Shown here: positions 6,475-6,629 of the stretch, piece after piece | How positions within the stretch are numbered: position 1 is the stretch's first letter | Layout: the number at the start of each line of letters is the position of its first letter | From: Geobacter sp. UBA1603 | GTDB taxonomy: Bacteria; Desulfobacterota; Desulfuromonadia; Geobacterales; Pseudopelobacteraceae | DNA length: 6,629 nucleotides | Direction: 5' to 3' | Assembly (NCBI GenBank): GCA_002322035.1 | Contig: DCNF01000082.1 | Coordinates: 293 to 6,921 of the forward strand | The notes under the pieces: generated by a model | What the model saw: the letters and a program-made list of their open reading frames with translations, nothing else | Told to the model about the DNA's origin: nothing | Database searches by the model: none | Position numbers and translations under genes: made by a program

Positions 6475-6629
6475 ATGAACTGCGGCTGGACCGGGCATAT
6501 GCTCATGGTCGACCTGTCGCGCGGCTGTACCTCCATCGAGGAGATCCCCCGCCAGTGGCTGGAGGAGTACCTGGGTGGGCGGGGCTTCGGCGTCCGCCTG
6601 ATGCGTGACCACCACCGCCTCGATCCGTT
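6475..6629 (+). CDS. Aldehyde:ferredoxin oxidoreductase family protein, N-terminal fragment
   Basis: Members of the AOR family bind a tungsten (or molybdenum) bis-pterin cofactor and a 4Fe-4S cluster and oxidise aldehydes to acids with ferredoxin, or do related low-potential chemistry. Only 51 codons lie in the window. The peptide starts MNCGWTGHMLMVDLSRG and continues through EEIPRQWLEEYLGGRGFGVRLM. The order is characteristic of the AOR N-terminal domain: a short aromatic start, L-x-V-D-L, an E-I-P segment, then the pterin-contacting GGRG (34-37). The rest of the protein (about 600 residues in the family) and the cluster-binding cysteines are outside. The ATG follows the gph TGA with no gap and no clear Shine-Dalgarno, so translation probably depends on ribosomes finishing gph. 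The family call is good; the substrate and AOR subtype are open. I do not assign a symbol. Confidence 0.82.
   Translation, partial: MNCGWTGHMLMVDLSRGCTSIEEIPRQWLEEYLGGRGFGVRLMRDHHRLDP

Noticed and set aside
1..6629. A previously undescribed system, mobile island or defence locus
   Set aside because: All six genes belong to recognised families in sensible operons. There are no transposases, integrases, tRNA boundaries, repeat arrays or unexplained gaps over 300 bases.

Overview
The window reads as ordinary chromosomal DNA from a Gram-negative, GC-rich anaerobe. It most resembles a Geobacter or Pelobacter type of the Desulfuromonadales. That placement is inference, resting on the gene content (a hopanoid cluster that contains its own dxs, plus a gene of the tungsten aldehyde:ferredoxin oxidoreductase family) and on protein flavour. 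No sequence search was possible.

Positions 1-5284 hold a leftward (minus-strand) hopanoid operon. In transcription order it is shc (squalene-hopene cyclase), hpnA (hopanoid-associated NAD(P)-binding epimerase/reductase), dxs (1-deoxy-D-xylulose-5-phosphate synthase) and hpnH (radical SAM adenosylhopane synthase, cut off by the left edge). Gaps are 13-16 nt except for a 77-nt shc-hpnA spacer that contains a perfect 9-bp hairpin. The logic is coherent. Dxs feeds the non-mevalonate isoprenoid pathway, Shc cyclises squalene to the hopene skeleton, HpnH adds the adenosyl side chain, and HpnA is a pathway-associated enzyme of less certain role. The squalene-forming genes are not in the window.

Positions 5285-5506 are a divergent intergenic region. 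It holds a good extended -10 promoter candidate for the rightward genes and a weaker candidate for shc. The shc candidate lies inside an imperfect 20-bp palindrome that resembles a Fur box.

Positions 5507-6629 hold a tight rightward operon. It consists of a YhbY/CRM-domain RNA-binding protein, a phosphoglycolate-phosphatase-like HAD hydrolase (4-nt ATGA overlap), and the first 51 codons of an AOR-family oxidoreductase whose ATG directly abuts the previous stop codon.

I see no mobile element, CRISPR array, tRNA or rRNA, and no evidence for a new biological system. The points most worth a second look are the altered GxxG loop in the YhbY protein, the Fur-like palindrome at the shc promoter, and the hairpin in front of an hpnA start that lacks a Shine-Dalgarno sequence.
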